From Proteiniclasticum sediminis (GTDB taxonomy: Bacteria > Bacillota > Clostridia > Clostridiales > Clostridiaceae): a stretch of 64,000 nucleotides of DNA. The position numbers and the translations under genes are program-made. The notes below the pieces were generated by a model that worked only from the letters and a program-made list of their open reading frames with translations, ran no database searches and was not told the origin of the DNA. Of the stretch, positions 1-8,685 are shown in pieces. The DNA lies in NCBI RefSeq assembly GCF_018128025.1, contig NZ_JAGSCS010000003.1, forward strand, positions 62,001 to 126,000. Reading direction: 5' to 3'. Positions within the stretch are counted from its first letter, which is position 1. The number at the start of each line of letters is the position of its first letter.

Positions 1-1155
1 GATGCCGATGACCATGCCAAAGGTGAGGGAGTGTTCCCAGAGGGATCCCATGACGAAAACAATGAGTCCCAGGACCAAACCGTGGATCACCCCGACACCG
101 AATTCCTTTCGGAGGATCTGCCGGGCATTTTCCGGTGTCAGCTGACCAATGGCTAATCCGCGGATCATGAGGGTCAGGGTTTGGGTGCCGGCATTTCCAC
201 CCATGCCAGTGACCATGGGCATGAAGACAGCCAGGGCGACCACCTTGCCAATGGTGTCATCGAAGAGGCTCACCATGGCGGAGGCTAAAATGGCCGTGAG
301 AAGATTGACCAGAAGCCAGGGAAGGCGAGACTGGACAGAAGCTCGGACGGTACCGTCCACCACTTCTTCCTCATCCAGACCGGCCAGTCGGTACATATCC
401 TCGGTGTGCTCCTCCGTGAGGACCTCCATGACGTCGTCCACGGTGATGACGCCGAGCATGACCCCTTCGGGGTCCACCACCGGCATGGCCATATAACCGT
501 ACTTCTGGAAGATGTTGGATACTTCTTCCTGATCCATCTCCACGGGGATGGCGGTGATGTTCTCCGACATGATATCCCGAAGGAGCGCATCGGGAGGAGA
601 CGTGATGATGTCCCGGATGGGGACAATGCCCCGGAGGACATTCTGATCATTAAGGACATAGAGATAGTAAGGGGTTTCGGCATCGGGGGAGGTGGAGCGC
701 AAAAACTGCAGAGTGTCATCGATGGTCATGGACTCTTTCACCGAGATAAATTCCGTGGCCATGATGCCGCCGGCGGTTTCCGGGCTGTAGCTTAACAGCT
801 CCTTCATTTCCTCCCGGTCTTCCTTGTCCATGCTCTCCAGCAGGGTGTCCTGATCTTCCGTGTCGATGGATCCCAAAAGATCCGCCAGTTCATCGGAAGA
901 CATCTCTTCGATGATGTTCTTCTGCTGACTTTGGGGGAAGAGGGTCAGAATATCATATTTTTCATCGTCTTCCGCTTCGTCGATGAGCATGGCGATATAC
1001 TCATCGGGAAGTTTCTCCAGAAGATCCATGGGATTTCCTTCATACGCCTGCAGGGCTTCCAGGACATCCACAGGGTGGAGATCATCCAGGAGAATAAGGA
1101 TTTCCTCAATGGGGGAATCCAGGATCAGGCGGATCAGTTCTTCGTCTCTTTTCAT
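1..1155 (-). CDS. mgtE: Magnesium transporter MgtE (partial, C-terminus beyond the left edge)
   Basis: Inner-membrane Mg2+ channel/transporter gated by cytosolic Mg2+. The 385 residues present give the usual order: an acidic helical N-terminal MgtE domain (about 1-130), a pair of CBS domains (about 135-255) and the start of the membrane domain (about 280 on). The membrane part contains the family signature PMVTGMGGNAGTQ, part of the ion pathway. The start is ATG at 1155 (MKRDEEL). A TATAAT-like -10 lies upstream on the minus strand at 1192-1197. The gene follows the penicillin-binding protein gene but is separated from it by a terminator, so it is probably transcribed alone. I see no M-box riboswitch in the 130-base leader. 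The last transmembrane helices lie outside the window. Confidence 0.95.
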   Translation of the reverse strand, partial: MKRDEELIRLILDSPIEEILILLDDLHPVDVLEALQAYEGNPMDLLEKLPDEYIAMLIDEAEDDEKYDILTLFPQSQQKNIIEEMSSDELADLLGSIDTEDQDTLLESMDKEDREEMKELLSYSPETAGGIMATEFISVKESMTIDDTLQFLRSTSPDAETPYYLYVLNDQNVLRGIVPIRDIITSPPDALLRDIMSENITAIPVEMDQEEVSNIFQKYGYMAMPVVDPEGVMLGVITVDDVMEVLTEEHTEDMYRLAGLDEEEVVDGTVRASVQSRLPWLLVNLLTAILASAMVSLFDDTIGKVVALAVFMPMVTGMGGNAGTQTLTLMIRGLAIGQLTPENARQILRKEFGVGVIHGLVLGLIVFVMGSLWEHSLTFGMVIGI

Positions 1156-1241
1156 GGGACACCAGCTTTCCAGGAGATTCGTCTCTCCTCTATTATACTT
1201 TACCGGGGGGTTAGGCGTTAGTCTCTTGGGGGAGATGCACT

Positions 1242-1273
1242 ACAAAAATATGCACGGATTTCTCCGTGCATAT
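1242..1273 (-). terminator. Terminator of the penicillin-binding protein gene
   Basis: A perfect 11-bp inverted repeat, ATATGCACGGA with its complement, has a 4-base loop and is followed on the minus strand by a run of T (A run at 1244-1248). It lies just after the stop of the minus-strand penicillin-binding protein gene and before mgtE. Confidence 0.85.
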
Positions 1274-1286
1274 AGGGGACTAAACC

Positions 1287-3608
1287 TTAGTTTCCTCCGT
1301 TGCCATTGCCGTTCCCATTACCGTTGCCGTTGTTTCCAGGCTCCGTGGGGGCGGTGGGATCGATGACGGGGGCTTCGTAGGTATGGACATCGCAGATGGT
1401 GGTGGGCTGGGTACCGCTGACAAAGAGGTCTGAAGCCACGGTGCCGGCCACATAGCACTGCTCGTTGGGAATACCGCCGGACTCCTTGCAGAAGGAGGCG
1501 GTGATGAGTCCGCTGGGTCGGGTGACATTCGTCACGGGCAGTCCTTCCTGGAGGTAGGCCATGATTTTTCCATAGGCTACCTGGGTGATGAAGGAAATAA
1601 CCGTATTATTGGACCCGGGGACCAGCAGCGGTTTACGCTGATCGGATCCGATCCACATGGATGCGGAATAGTAGGGGGAGACACCGGCAAACCAAATATC
1701 CGTTGGCAGATTGTTTTCATTGGTGGCGGTACCGGTTTTACCGGCCAGAGGCATACTGGTCAAACGGGCTCTGGGCACATTCTTGGCCACGATGTCTTTC
1801 AGGACATCATAGACGAGATAAGCCGTTTGGGGACGCAGTACCTGTTCGGACTTGGGAATATTCTCCAGGATGACGTTTCCGGAGGAATCCGTGACCTTGG
1901 TGTACAAAATACTTTCCGTCACGACGCCGCTGTTGCCGAAGGCGCCATAGGCCGTGGCCAGGATGAGGGGATTTCCGCCGTCTTTGTTGTCATTGACGTT
2001 GGAGCCCAGGGCAAGATTGGAAGCCACCGGATTTTCGGGAAGAACCAGGCCAAACTTCTTGCCGTAGTTCTTGGAAATCTCGAACTGGTTTCCGGAAATG
2101 GTGTACAGGGTTCGTGCAGAAACCGTATTGTAGGAACCCACGATGGCCTGACGGATGGTGGTGAATCCGGTATAGCGGAAGTTCACGTTATTGGGCCATT
2201 TACGGTTCAGGGTGTTGTAGAGAGACGCAATGGGACGATCTTCCTTGGGGTCAATCTGCATGTCCTTGGCGGGAGTGCCCAGGGTAATGGCTCCGGTATC
2301 CAAGGCCGGACCGTAAACGGTCAGGGGCTTGGTGGTGGATCCTATCTGGCGCAGGACACTGTTGGCGAAGGTGGGGGAGTAGTAAGCCCGGTTTGAGGTG
2401 GAGGGTTCGTCGATGTTACGTCCGCCCACCAGGACCTTGACCTGACCTGTGCGGTAGTCCACGGCGGAGAATGCCGCCTGAGCTTCCGTTCGGGTATCGA
2501 TTTCGTTGCCGGCCGGATCCTTGGAAGTGTGCATGTACTCCGCTTTGATGTTGGCGAAGTCGTTGAGCACGCCGATGGTGTACTCCTGGGCATCCCGGTC
2601 CATGGTGGAATGAATGACCAGACCGCCGTAGGAGATGAGATCATTGATTTCCTCATCGGTATAGCCCAGCTTTTCCTTCAGGTCATTGCGGACCTGGTCG
2701 ATGGTCGGACGGGTGAAGTATTCAAAGTTATACTTGTCGCTGACAATCTTGGTTCGGGTGAAGGCGATGCCTTCCGTATCCAGCTGATTCATATAGGCGG
2801 CGTGATCCAGTTCAGTAATTTTTCCATTCTTCAGCATGGCGTTCAGCACGAGCTTCGTTCGGTTAATGTACTTCGAAGGATTTGCCATGCTGCTCTGGGA
2901 GAACGCATAGTAGTTCGAAGGGCTCTGGGTGGTACCGGCGATATAGGCAGCTTCAATGACGGACAGATCCTTGGCGGATTTGTTGAAATACTGCCGTGCT
3001 GCGGCTTCGACACCGTTGGCGCTGCCGCCCAGGTAAACACTGTTCAGGTACGTGGCCAGGATCTGATCCTTGGTGAGGAGCTCCTCAGCTTGGAGGGCCA
3101 TGTAGATTTCCTGAATTTTACGCTCGTATTTCTGTTCCCGGGTGAGGAAGGTGTTCTTGATGATCTGCTGCGTTAGGGTAGAACCGCCCTGCATATCCCG
3201 GTTGCCGGTAAACTGGCCCAGAATATCCCGGAGGGTTACGCCGATGGTGCGCTTGTAGTCCACACCCTCATGCTTGTAGAAGCGTTCATCCTCGATGGAA
3301 ATAAAGGCGTTCTTGATGTTATCGCCCATCTCTTCCAGTTTCAGCGGAAAACGAACCTCATCCGAATGGAGGATGTCCATCTGGTTCCCCTGGTCATCCA
3401 GGATGATGCTGGGCTGAGACAAGGCAAGGAACTTGTTCACATCCACTTCAGGAGCTTCCTTGGCGATGGTGAGAATGATCTTGGTCACATAAATTCCGCC
3501 AACCATAGCGGTGATGATGAACGTGATCAATATAAATTTAATGATTTTCGCAAATAACGTGAAGGAACTGGATTTGGCGTTCTTTCGCGTGCTGGGCTTC
3601 TGGCTCAT
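1287..3608 (-). CDS. Class A penicillin-binding protein (transglycosylase/transpeptidase)
   Basis: Bifunctional peptidoglycan synthase anchored outside the membrane; 773 residues. A cytosolic basic N-terminus and one membrane helix (about 23-45) are followed by the GT51 glycosyltransferase domain with EDERFYKHEG (106-115) and GGSTLTQQ (141-148). The transpeptidase domain has all three motifs: S424-T-T-K427, S492-Y-N and K624-T-G. The protein ends in a threonine/proline linker and a low-complexity alternating Gly-Asn tail, an extracellular tail seen in some Bacillota class A PBPs. The ATG at 3608 has a GGAGG site. It lies downstream of hpt on the same strand, separated by a terminator-like hairpin. 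No PASTA domain is visible. Resembles PBP1A/PonA; I do not assign the exact paralogue. Confidence 0.95.
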   Translation of the reverse strand: MSQKPSTRKNAKSSSFTLFAKIIKFILITFIITAMVGGIYVTKIILTIAKEAPEVDVNKFLALSQPSIILDDQGNQMDILHSDEVRFPLKLEEMGDNIKNAFISIEDERFYKHEGVDYKRTIGVTLRDILGQFTGNRDMQGGSTLTQQIIKNTFLTREQKYERKIQEIYMALQAEELLTKDQILATYLNSVYLGGSANGVEAAARQYFNKSAKDLSVIEAAYIAGTTQSPSNYYAFSQSSMANPSKYINRTKLVLNAMLKNGKITELDHAAYMNQLDTEGIAFTRTKIVSDKYNFEYFTRPTIDQVRNDLKEKLGYTDEEINDLISYGGLVIHSTMDRDAQEYTIGVLNDFANIKAEYMHTSKDPAGNEIDTRTEAQAAFSAVDYRTGQVKVLVGGRNIDEPSTSNRAYYSPTFANSVLRQIGSTTKPLTVYGPALDTGAITLGTPAKDMQIDPKEDRPIASLYNTLNRKWPNNVNFRYTGFTTIRQAIVGSYNTVSARTLYTISGNQFEISKNYGKKFGLVLPENPVASNLALGSNVNDNKDGGNPLILATAYGAFGNSGVVTESILYTKVTDSSGNVILENIPKSEQVLRPQTAYLVYDVLKDIVAKNVPRARLTSMPLAGKTGTATNENNLPTDIWFAGVSPYYSASMWIGSDQRKPLLVPGSNNTVISFITQVAYGKIMAYLQEGLPVTNVTRPSGLITASFCKESGGIPNEQCYVAGTVASDLFVSGTQPTTICDVHTYEAPVIDPTAPTEPGNNGNGNGNGNGNGGN

Positions 3609-3637
3609 CTTTTTTCCTCCGTAAAATTACTGACTGT

Positions 3638-3643
3638 ATTATA
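3638..3643 (-). promoter_or_regulatory. Possible -10 element of the penicillin-binding protein gene
   Basis: On the minus strand TATAAT lies about 30 bases before the ATG at 3608. The expected -35 position (about 3661-3666) is a poor match and falls inside the hpt terminator hairpin, so this is a tentative call. Confidence 0.45.
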
Positions 3644-3647
3644 ACAT

Positions 3648-3680
3648 AAAAGATGCCTTACCTTACAGTAAAGCATCTTT
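3648..3680 (-). terminator. Terminator hairpin after hpt
   Basis: Inverted repeat AAAGATGC-CTTA / TAAAGCATCTTT with one mismatch. On the minus strand it is followed by TTTTATG, a short T tract. It sits between the hpt stop and the penicillin-binding protein start. Confidence 0.65.
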
Positions 3681-3726
3681 AGAAACTCTGAAGATTCGCT
3701 GAGTACGTCCTGAAATCAGCGCCTTA

Positions 3727-4260
3727 TTACTTCCAGTTGAAGACATAGGGCACATTGCGGTAATGGTCCCCGTAGTTCAGGCCGTAGCCGACCACAAAGA
3801 CATCTTCGATGACGAAGCAGCAGTAGTCCGGAGCAATCTCCACCTTTCGTCGGGAGGGCTTATCCAGAAGGGTACAGGTCTTCACGGAAGCTGCCCCTTT
3901 GGACTGCACATAGCCCACGACAAAGTCCATGGTGATGCCCGTATCCACAATGTCATCCACGATGAGAACATCATAGCCGTTGAGGTCATCGGGAACATCA
4001 TTGACCACGACGATATTTCCATTGGAGGTCTCGCTGTGACCGTACGAAGAGGTAGTCATGAAACCAATGGTGGTGTCCAGCTCAATATTTCGGACAAGAT
4101 CCGCGGTGAAAATAAAACTTCCGCGCAGGAGAGACAGGACATAGAGCTTCTTCTCCTTGTAATCTTTAGTGATCTGTTTTCCAACTTCTCTGACCTTTAC
4201 GCGAATCTCTTCCTCGCTGATCAGAATGTTTCTTGCCTTATCTTCCATCGGGTTAGTCAC
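3727..4260 (-). CDS. hpt: Hypoxanthine phosphoribosyltransferase
   Basis: Cytosolic purine salvage enzyme that makes IMP or GMP from hypoxanthine or guanine and PRPP; 177 residues, normal length. The PRPP-binding motif VLIVDDIVDTGIT sits at about 99-111, and the SYGHSETS-type flexible loop and the LLDKPSRRK segment are present. The likely start is GTG at 4260, with AAAAGGAAC just upstream; an in-frame ATG at 4248 (MEDKARN) is the alternative. In many Bacillota hpt is beside tilS and ftsH; here it stands alone, divergent from hflX, with its own very good sigma-A promoter. Confidence 0.96.
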   Translation of the reverse strand: MTNPMEDKARNILISEEEIRVKVREVGKQITKDYKEKKLYVLSLLRGSFIFTADLVRNIELDTTIGFMTTSSYGHSETSNGNIVVVNDVPDDLNGYDVLIVDDIVDTGITMDFVVGYVQSKGAASVKTCTLLDKPSRRKVEIAPDYCCFVIEDVFVVGYGLNYGDHYRNVPYVFNWK

Positions 4261-4292
4261 CGTTCCTTTTCAAAGTGTACATATTAAAGTAA

Positions 4293-4321
4293 ATCATATA
4301 TAATTGATTTGGATATGTCAA
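4293..4321 (-). promoter_or_regulatory. Sigma-A promoter of hpt
   Basis: Minus-strand TTGACA (4316-4321, perfect -35), 17-base spacer, TATGAT (4293-4298, 5 of 6). Transcription would start near 4286, leaving a leader of about 25 bases before the GTG. Confidence 0.85.
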
Positions 4322-4537
4322 GAACCTAGGGAAAATGTCTGCACGACGGGCGTTTGAGGCCTTTTGCCCCAAGCATGGCCCCCATGGGATGAATATAAGG
4401 GAGGATAAGCCCGGGCAGTCAAGTGTTGCACCCGAAGTCACGGGAGAGGAGAATCACTTGATTTTCGGGGTTTTGTCGTATCCAGAAATCTTCGGAGAAG
4501 TTACTCCGGAAATCTTGAAAGGCAAGGAGGAATTCTT
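4322..4537 (+). other. Non-coding spacer between divergent hpt and hflX
   Basis: About 215 bases between the hpt promoter and hflX. I find no convincing plus-strand promoter, riboswitch or terminator here. A good AAGGAGG ribosome binding site at 4524-4530 serves the GTG start of hflX. The hflX promoter must lie here but is not a consensus sigma-A site. Confidence 0.5.
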
Positions 4538-6328
4538 GTGATTACTGGAAATATTGAGGGGGTTCGGAATCGGATCCTCGAAGAACTGGAAGCAATTTTT
4601 GAGATCAAGACCGCGAAATATGCATTTTTAGATACGGCCATCGTGGACATCATGCTGAAGATCACCAAGGAACTGGATCGGGAGATCAGCGTCCTGGTGG
4701 ATCGGAAGGGCAAGGTGCTGGAAGTGACCGTGGGGGACAGCAGCGCCGTGTCCATGCCCCTGGTGGAGCTAAGAGACAATAAGCTTTCCCGGGTGAGAGT
4801 GGTCCATACCCATCCCAACGGAAATCCGAAACTGTCCGCACTGGATATTTCGGCACTGATCAAAATGAAGCTCGACAGCATCATCGCCATCGGCGCCTCG
4901 GACCATCCCCAGGTGGTCATGGGCTTCCTCACCGTGGAGAATCAGAAAATCCATGTGGAGGCCACAACCCCCATGGAACTGGATGACGCGTACCGTTTCA
5001 ATGTGCTGGACCGGATCACCTACAATGAGGGGCTTCTGCAGGAAGCCGAGGATCTGGAGGAAGACGAGGAACGAGCCGTGCTGGTGGGCCTGGATTCCGA
5101 GGATTCCCTGGTGGAGCTCCGGGAGCTGGCCAAGGCAGCCGATGTCCCCGTGGGCGATGTGGTTTTCCAGAAACGGGCAACCCAGGACAACGCCACCTAT
5201 GTGGGCAAGGGGAAGGTTCAGGAAATCGGGGAAGCTCTGCAGCTGTCCCGCAGCAATATGGTTATCGTGGATGACGAGCTGTCCGGATCTCAAATTCGAA
5301 ATCTCGAGGATGAGCTGGGCGTAAAGGTCATTGACCGAACGACGCTGATTCTGGAGATTTTCGCCCGAAGGGCCCGCAGCCGGGAAGCCAAGCTCCAGGT
5401 GGAGCTGGCCCAGCTGAAGTACCGCATGTCCAGGCTCATTGGCCTGGGAACAGTCATGTCCAGAACCGGTGGCGGCATCGGCACCCGGGGACCGGGAGAG
5501 CAAAAATTGGAAATTGACCGCCGTAAAATCCGGGACCGGGTCAATGATCTGAAAAATGAACTGAAAAAAGTCGTGGCCATCCGCAGCGTGCAGCGGGAAA
5601 GTCGCGATCAGAACGGCATTCCCCGGGTATCTTTGGTGGGCTACACCAACTCGGGAAAGTCCACTCTGCGCAATGCCCTGGCGGAAATGGCGTCGAAAGA
5701 TGCCATTGTGAAGAACAAGGTCCTGGAAAAGGACATGCTCTTTGCCACTCTGGACACCACCACCCGCGCCATTGCCCTTCGGGACAGCCGCGTGGTCACC
5801 GTCACCGATACCGTGGGCTTCATTCGAAAGCTTCCCCATGATCTGGTGGAGGCCTTCAAGTCGACCTTGGAGGAAGTGGTGTACTCGGACCTTTTGATCC
5901 ATGTCATCGATGGCTCTGTGGATGACTGCTACAGCCAGGCCGTCACCGTGGATCAGGTGCTGGAGGAGATCGGTGCCGGAGAAGGCATGCGCATCATTGC
6001 CATCAACAAAGTGGATAAGGGCAAGAGCTACATGACGGAAGAGCTGACCAAGCTCTATGGGGACAAGTATCCCATCATCGAAATCTCCGCAAAAATGGGG
6101 ACAAACCTGAAGGCGCTCATCGAACTTCTGTCCGACACGCTGCCCGATGATTTGGTCACCCTGGAGCTTTTGATTCCCTATGATATGCAGAAGCTGGCAG
6201 CGCAGATTCACGACAAGGGAAATGTGATTTCGGAAGAGTACGGCGAAGAAGGAACCCTTATTCAAGCCAAACTGCCGAAAAAAGAAGTGCACCTTTATGA
6301 AAAGTTCCGCCGAGGAGGAGAAAAATGA
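4538..6328 (+). CDS. hflX: Ribosome-associated GTPase HflX with an N-terminal JAMM/RadC-like domain
   Basis: GTPase that rescues or recycles stalled 70S ribosomes. At 596 residues it is much longer than the usual ~400-430. Residues from about 182 on are canonical HflX: glycine-rich HflX domain, TRGPGEQKLEIDRR, Walker A GYTNSGKST (368-376), switch DTVGFIRKLPHDLVEAFKSTLEE and NKVDKG. Residues 1-170 look like a RadC/MPN fold: E49 before a hydrophobic strand pair, then H90-T-H92-P-N-G, S100 and D103, which fits the JAMM metal-site pattern HxHx7Sx2D exactly. The GTG start has an AAGGAGG site. It overlaps the next gene by 4 bases. Assignment of the GTPase is certain; the N-terminal function is inferred from the motif. 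Confidence 0.95.
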   Translation: MITGNIEGVRNRILEELEAIFEIKTAKYAFLDTAIVDIMLKITKELDREISVLVDRKGKVLEVTVGDSSAVSMPLVELRDNKLSRVRVVHTHPNGNPKLSALDISALIKMKLDSIIAIGASDHPQVVMGFLTVENQKIHVEATTPMELDDAYRFNVLDRITYNEGLLQEAEDLEEDEERAVLVGLDSEDSLVELRELAKAADVPVGDVVFQKRATQDNATYVGKGKVQEIGEALQLSRSNMVIVDDELSGSQIRNLEDELGVKVIDRTTLILEIFARRARSREAKLQVELAQLKYRMSRLIGLGTVMSRTGGGIGTRGPGEQKLEIDRRKIRDRVNDLKNELKKVVAIRSVQRESRDQNGIPRVSLVGYTNSGKSTLRNALAEMASKDAIVKNKVLEKDMLFATLDTTTRAIALRDSRVVTVTDTVGFIRKLPHDLVEAFKSTLEEVVYSDLLIHVIDGSVDDCYSQAVTVDQVLEEIGAGEGMRIIAINKVDKGKSYMTEELTKLYGDKYPIIEISAKMGTNLKALIELLSDTLPDDLVTLELLIPYDMQKLAAQIHDKGNVISEEYGEEGTLIQAKLPKKEVHLYEKFRRGGEK

Positions 6329-7218
6329 AGAATCTCATCGTTGAGTACCAGAAGGTTTATCAGGTGGTGACGCAGAGGATGAAGGAAGTGCCGGATATCC
6401 TGGCGGCCTTTGTCTTTGGAAGCATGGTCACCGGGGACCTGTGGGAGAACTCCGATATTGATTTTTTCGTGATTTTGAAAGACGGCAGTCCGGGGATCCG
6501 GAATCTCTATTCCAATGAACAGGGGGTTCCGGTTCACTTGAAGGTTCTCAGTAAAGCAGAGCTTTTGGCCTGGCGGGAGTTGGAGGTGCGGGGGGGCTAC
6601 ATGCACCGCATCTTCTCCTCCTCCAAGCTGGTTTTCTCCAAAGATCCTGAAATTACCAGCCGCTACAATGATGCCCGATTCTATCCGGAAAAAGACCGGC
6701 GAAAGTGGACACTGTCCTATTTGGGGCGGCTCATCAAGAGCATCGACTCCACGGAGAAGTTCATGTATTACGGGAACCATTACGGGGCCTACCATGCCCT
6801 CATGGAGTCCATGGAGCTGTTCGCCTCCATTTTAGTGAACACCCGAGGCTATCTGATTTCGAAAGACACGCTGAATGTGGCAGCAGGGCTGGACCAGGAG
6901 TTTCGTCAGCATTATCAGCTTCTGGTTTCCGGAGAACAGCTGGAAGAGAAAACTAAAATTGTTAACCGGTATCTCAAGCAGCGGCTGGATAAGGAAATAC
7001 TTGAGGCCTCTGAAGTGCTGCTGGCTTATTTCCGGGAGCATTCCCGCCCTTTAAGTTCCAGTGAAATCAAAGCCGATCCCTTCTTCCGGGATTTTGATCT
7101 CCATATGGAAGGGATTCTGAACCTCCTTCACCGGAAGAATCTGCTGAAGCAGAGCTATCGAAGCGTGAAAACGCCGGAGGGGTATCTTATGTTTGAGGAG
7201 AATGTCTACAGCTTATGA
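6325..7218 (+). CDS. Nucleotidyltransferase-fold protein (MNT/KNTase type)
   Basis: 297 residues. The N-terminus has the minimal nucleotidyltransferase signature: G32-S33 followed by G37 and D44-I-D46 (GSMVTG ... SDIDF), the phosphate and metal binding site. The middle (about 120-230) is helical with a conserved-looking HYGAYHALMESMELFAS segment, similar to HEPN-like or kanamycin-nucleotidyltransferase helical partners. The last 60 residues could form a winged helix. The substrate cannot be named; relatives transfer AMP to small molecules, tRNA or partner toxins. It overlaps hflX by ATGA at the start and YigZ by ATGA at the end, so the three are co-translated. I see no separate HEPN toxin gene next to it. 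Confidence 0.8.
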   Translation: MKNLIVEYQKVYQVVTQRMKEVPDILAAFVFGSMVTGDLWENSDIDFFVILKDGSPGIRNLYSNEQGVPVHLKVLSKAELLAWRELEVRGGYMHRIFSSSKLVFSKDPEITSRYNDARFYPEKDRRKWTLSYLGRLIKSIDSTEKFMYYGNHYGAYHALMESMELFASILVNTRGYLISKDTLNVAAGLDQEFRQHYQLLVSGEQLEEKTKIVNRYLKQRLDKEILEASEVLLAYFREHSRPLSSSEIKADPFFRDFDLHMEGILNLLHRKNLLKQSYRSVKTPEGYLMFEENVYSL

Positions 7219-7883
7219 AAAACTATCGAACGGTAAAACAGCAGGCGGAAGCGGAGTTTGTGGAAAAAAAATCCACCTTTATCGGCAGTGTCAAACGGGT
7301 GTTCAGTGAAGAGGAAGCCCGGGCGTTCATTGCCGAGGTAAAGGGCCGGTTCAAGGAAGCCAGGCACCATGTCTTCGCCTATACCATCGGGGAGGACATG
7401 CAGATTCAGCGGTACAGCGATGATGGCGAGCCCCAGGGCACGGGAGGCATTCCTGTCCTGGAGGTGATCCGGAAAAATGAGCTGCGCTACACCTGTATCG
7501 TGGTGACCCGTTATTTCGGCGGCATTCTTTTAGGTGCGGCCGGCTTAACGCGGGCGTATGTCCGGGGAGCGGTGGATGCCTTGGCCCAGGCCGGTTCTGT
7601 GGAACGGGTTCTCGGCAAAGAAGTCATGGTGGAAACGGAGTATGATCTTTTGGGGAAAATTGAGCACTACCTGCGGGAGCATCATCAGCCCATCGAGCAC
7701 GTGGAGTATACGGACAAAGTCCTGCTTCAGCTTTATCTGCCATCGGAAAAAGCCTCCCAGGTCATGACGGATCTGACCAATCTTACCGCAGGACGAGCAA
7801 TCCTCACGGCGGGCGAGGAAGAGCTGTTCTACCAGGATGAGGATGGCCTCCAAAAGGGATTTGAAGAACAGGACATGAAATGA
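7215..7883 (+). CDS. YigZ/IMPACT family protein
   Basis: 222 residues, typical for the family. The N-terminal UPF0029 domain has the signature YSDDGEPQGTGGIPVLEVI and the VTRYFGGILLGAAGLTRAY segment; the C-terminal DUF1949 domain (about 140-205) is ferredoxin-like. The eukaryotic relative IMPACT modulates GCN2; the bacterial role is unclear but is thought to be ribosome- or RNA-linked, which fits its place after hflX. It overlaps the preceding gene by 4 bases. Its 3' end carries the yebC promoter. Confidence 0.93.
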   Translation: MKNYRTVKQQAEAEFVEKKSTFIGSVKRVFSEEEARAFIAEVKGRFKEARHHVFAYTIGEDMQIQRYSDDGEPQGTGGIPVLEVIRKNELRYTCIVVTRYFGGILLGAAGLTRAYVRGAVDALAQAGSVERVLGKEVMVETEYDLLGKIEHYLREHHQPIEHVEYTDKVLLQLYLPSEKASQVMTDLTNLTAGRAILTAGEEELFYQDEDGLQKGFEEQDMK

Positions 7884-7889
7884 TATAAT
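7861..7889 (+). promoter_or_regulatory. Sigma-A promoter of yebC
   Basis: TTGAAG (7861-7866), 17-base spacer, TATAAT (7884-7889). The -35 lies inside the 3' end of the YigZ gene. Confidence 0.8.
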
Positions 7890-7920
7890 CAGTATTCGTA
7901 ATGAAGTGGAGGGATAAACG

Positions 7921-8661
7921 ATGTCAGGACATTCTAAATGGCACAACATACAGGCCAAAAAGAACAAAATGGATGCCAAGCGCGGCAAAATATTCACCAA
8001 GATCGGCAAAGAGCTGATGATGGCGGCGAAGGACGGGGCAAACCCCGATACCAACTCAAAGCTCAGAGACGTCATCACCAAGGCAAAAGCAGCCAATATG
8101 CCCATGGACAACATCAACCGCGTGATCAAGAAGGCAGCGGGAGAAACCGGCGGAGCTGATTTCGAAGAAATGGTCTACGAAGGCTATGGACCCAATGGCG
8201 TGGCCGTGATCGTCGAAGCCTATACGGACAACAAGAACCGTACGGCAGGCAACGTGCGTCACATCTTTGACAAGTTTGGCGGAAATCTGGGGACCACGGG
8301 ATCTGTGACCTTTATGTTTAACAAGAAGGGTCAGCTCGTGGTGGAAAAGACCGAGGATGTGTCCGAGGAAGAGCTCATGATGGTGGCTTTGGACAGCGGC
8401 GCCGAGGATTTCCTTTCTGAAGATACGGTGTTTGAAATCATCACCGAACCGGAGACATTTGAAACCGTCAAGGCGGCGATCAACGATGCCGGATTTGAGA
8501 TTCTGGAAGGATCGGTCACCATGCTGCCCAATGTCACCACCAGTCTGGATCTGGAGATGTCGGAAAAGTTCCAGAAGCTTGTGGACAAGCTCCTGGAAGA
8601 TGACGATGTGGATAATGTTTACCACAATGCCGACTTTGATGAGAATTTCGAAGAGAACTAA
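7921..8661 (+). CDS. YebC/PmpR family protein (TACO1-like)
   Basis: Cytosolic 246-residue protein starting with the family signature [16 protein letters not shown]. Members were named as transcriptional regulators; TACO1 and recent bacterial work link the family to translation of proline-rich stretches. Length and all three domains match the family. The ATG at 7921 has GGAGGG. In many bacteria yebC lies beside ruvC-ruvA-ruvB; here it is about 4.5 kb from ruvAB, and I see no ruvC in the window. Confidence 0.96.
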   Translation: MSGHSKWHNIQAKKNKMDAKRGKIFTKIGKELMMAAKDGANPDTNSKLRDVITKAKAANMPMDNINRVIKKAAGETGGADFEEMVYEGYGPNGVAVIVEAYTDNKNRTAGNVRHIFDKFGGNLGTTGSVTFMFNKKGQLVVEKTEDVSEEELMMVALDSGAEDFLSEDTVFEIITEPETFETVKAAINDAGFEILEGSVTMLPNVTTSLDLEMSEKFQKLVDKLLEDDDVDNVYHNADFDENFEEN

Positions 8662-8685
8662 CGTTAACACAGGGAGGGCGCACGC

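Noticed and set aside
1156-1241. M-box magnesium riboswitch before mgtE
   Set aside because: The leader is too short and shows none of the expected long helices; only a small AGGAGA/TCTCCT stem is present.
1287-1345. Tandem repeat or CRISPR-like array
   Set aside because: The repeat is codon-level (GGN AAY) inside the penicillin-binding protein tail; there are no spacers.
4769-6292. 507-codon open frame antisense to hflX
   Set aside because: Antisense to a certain gene, His/Gly/Gln-rich composition without domains and no ribosome binding site. It arises from G/C-rich third positions.
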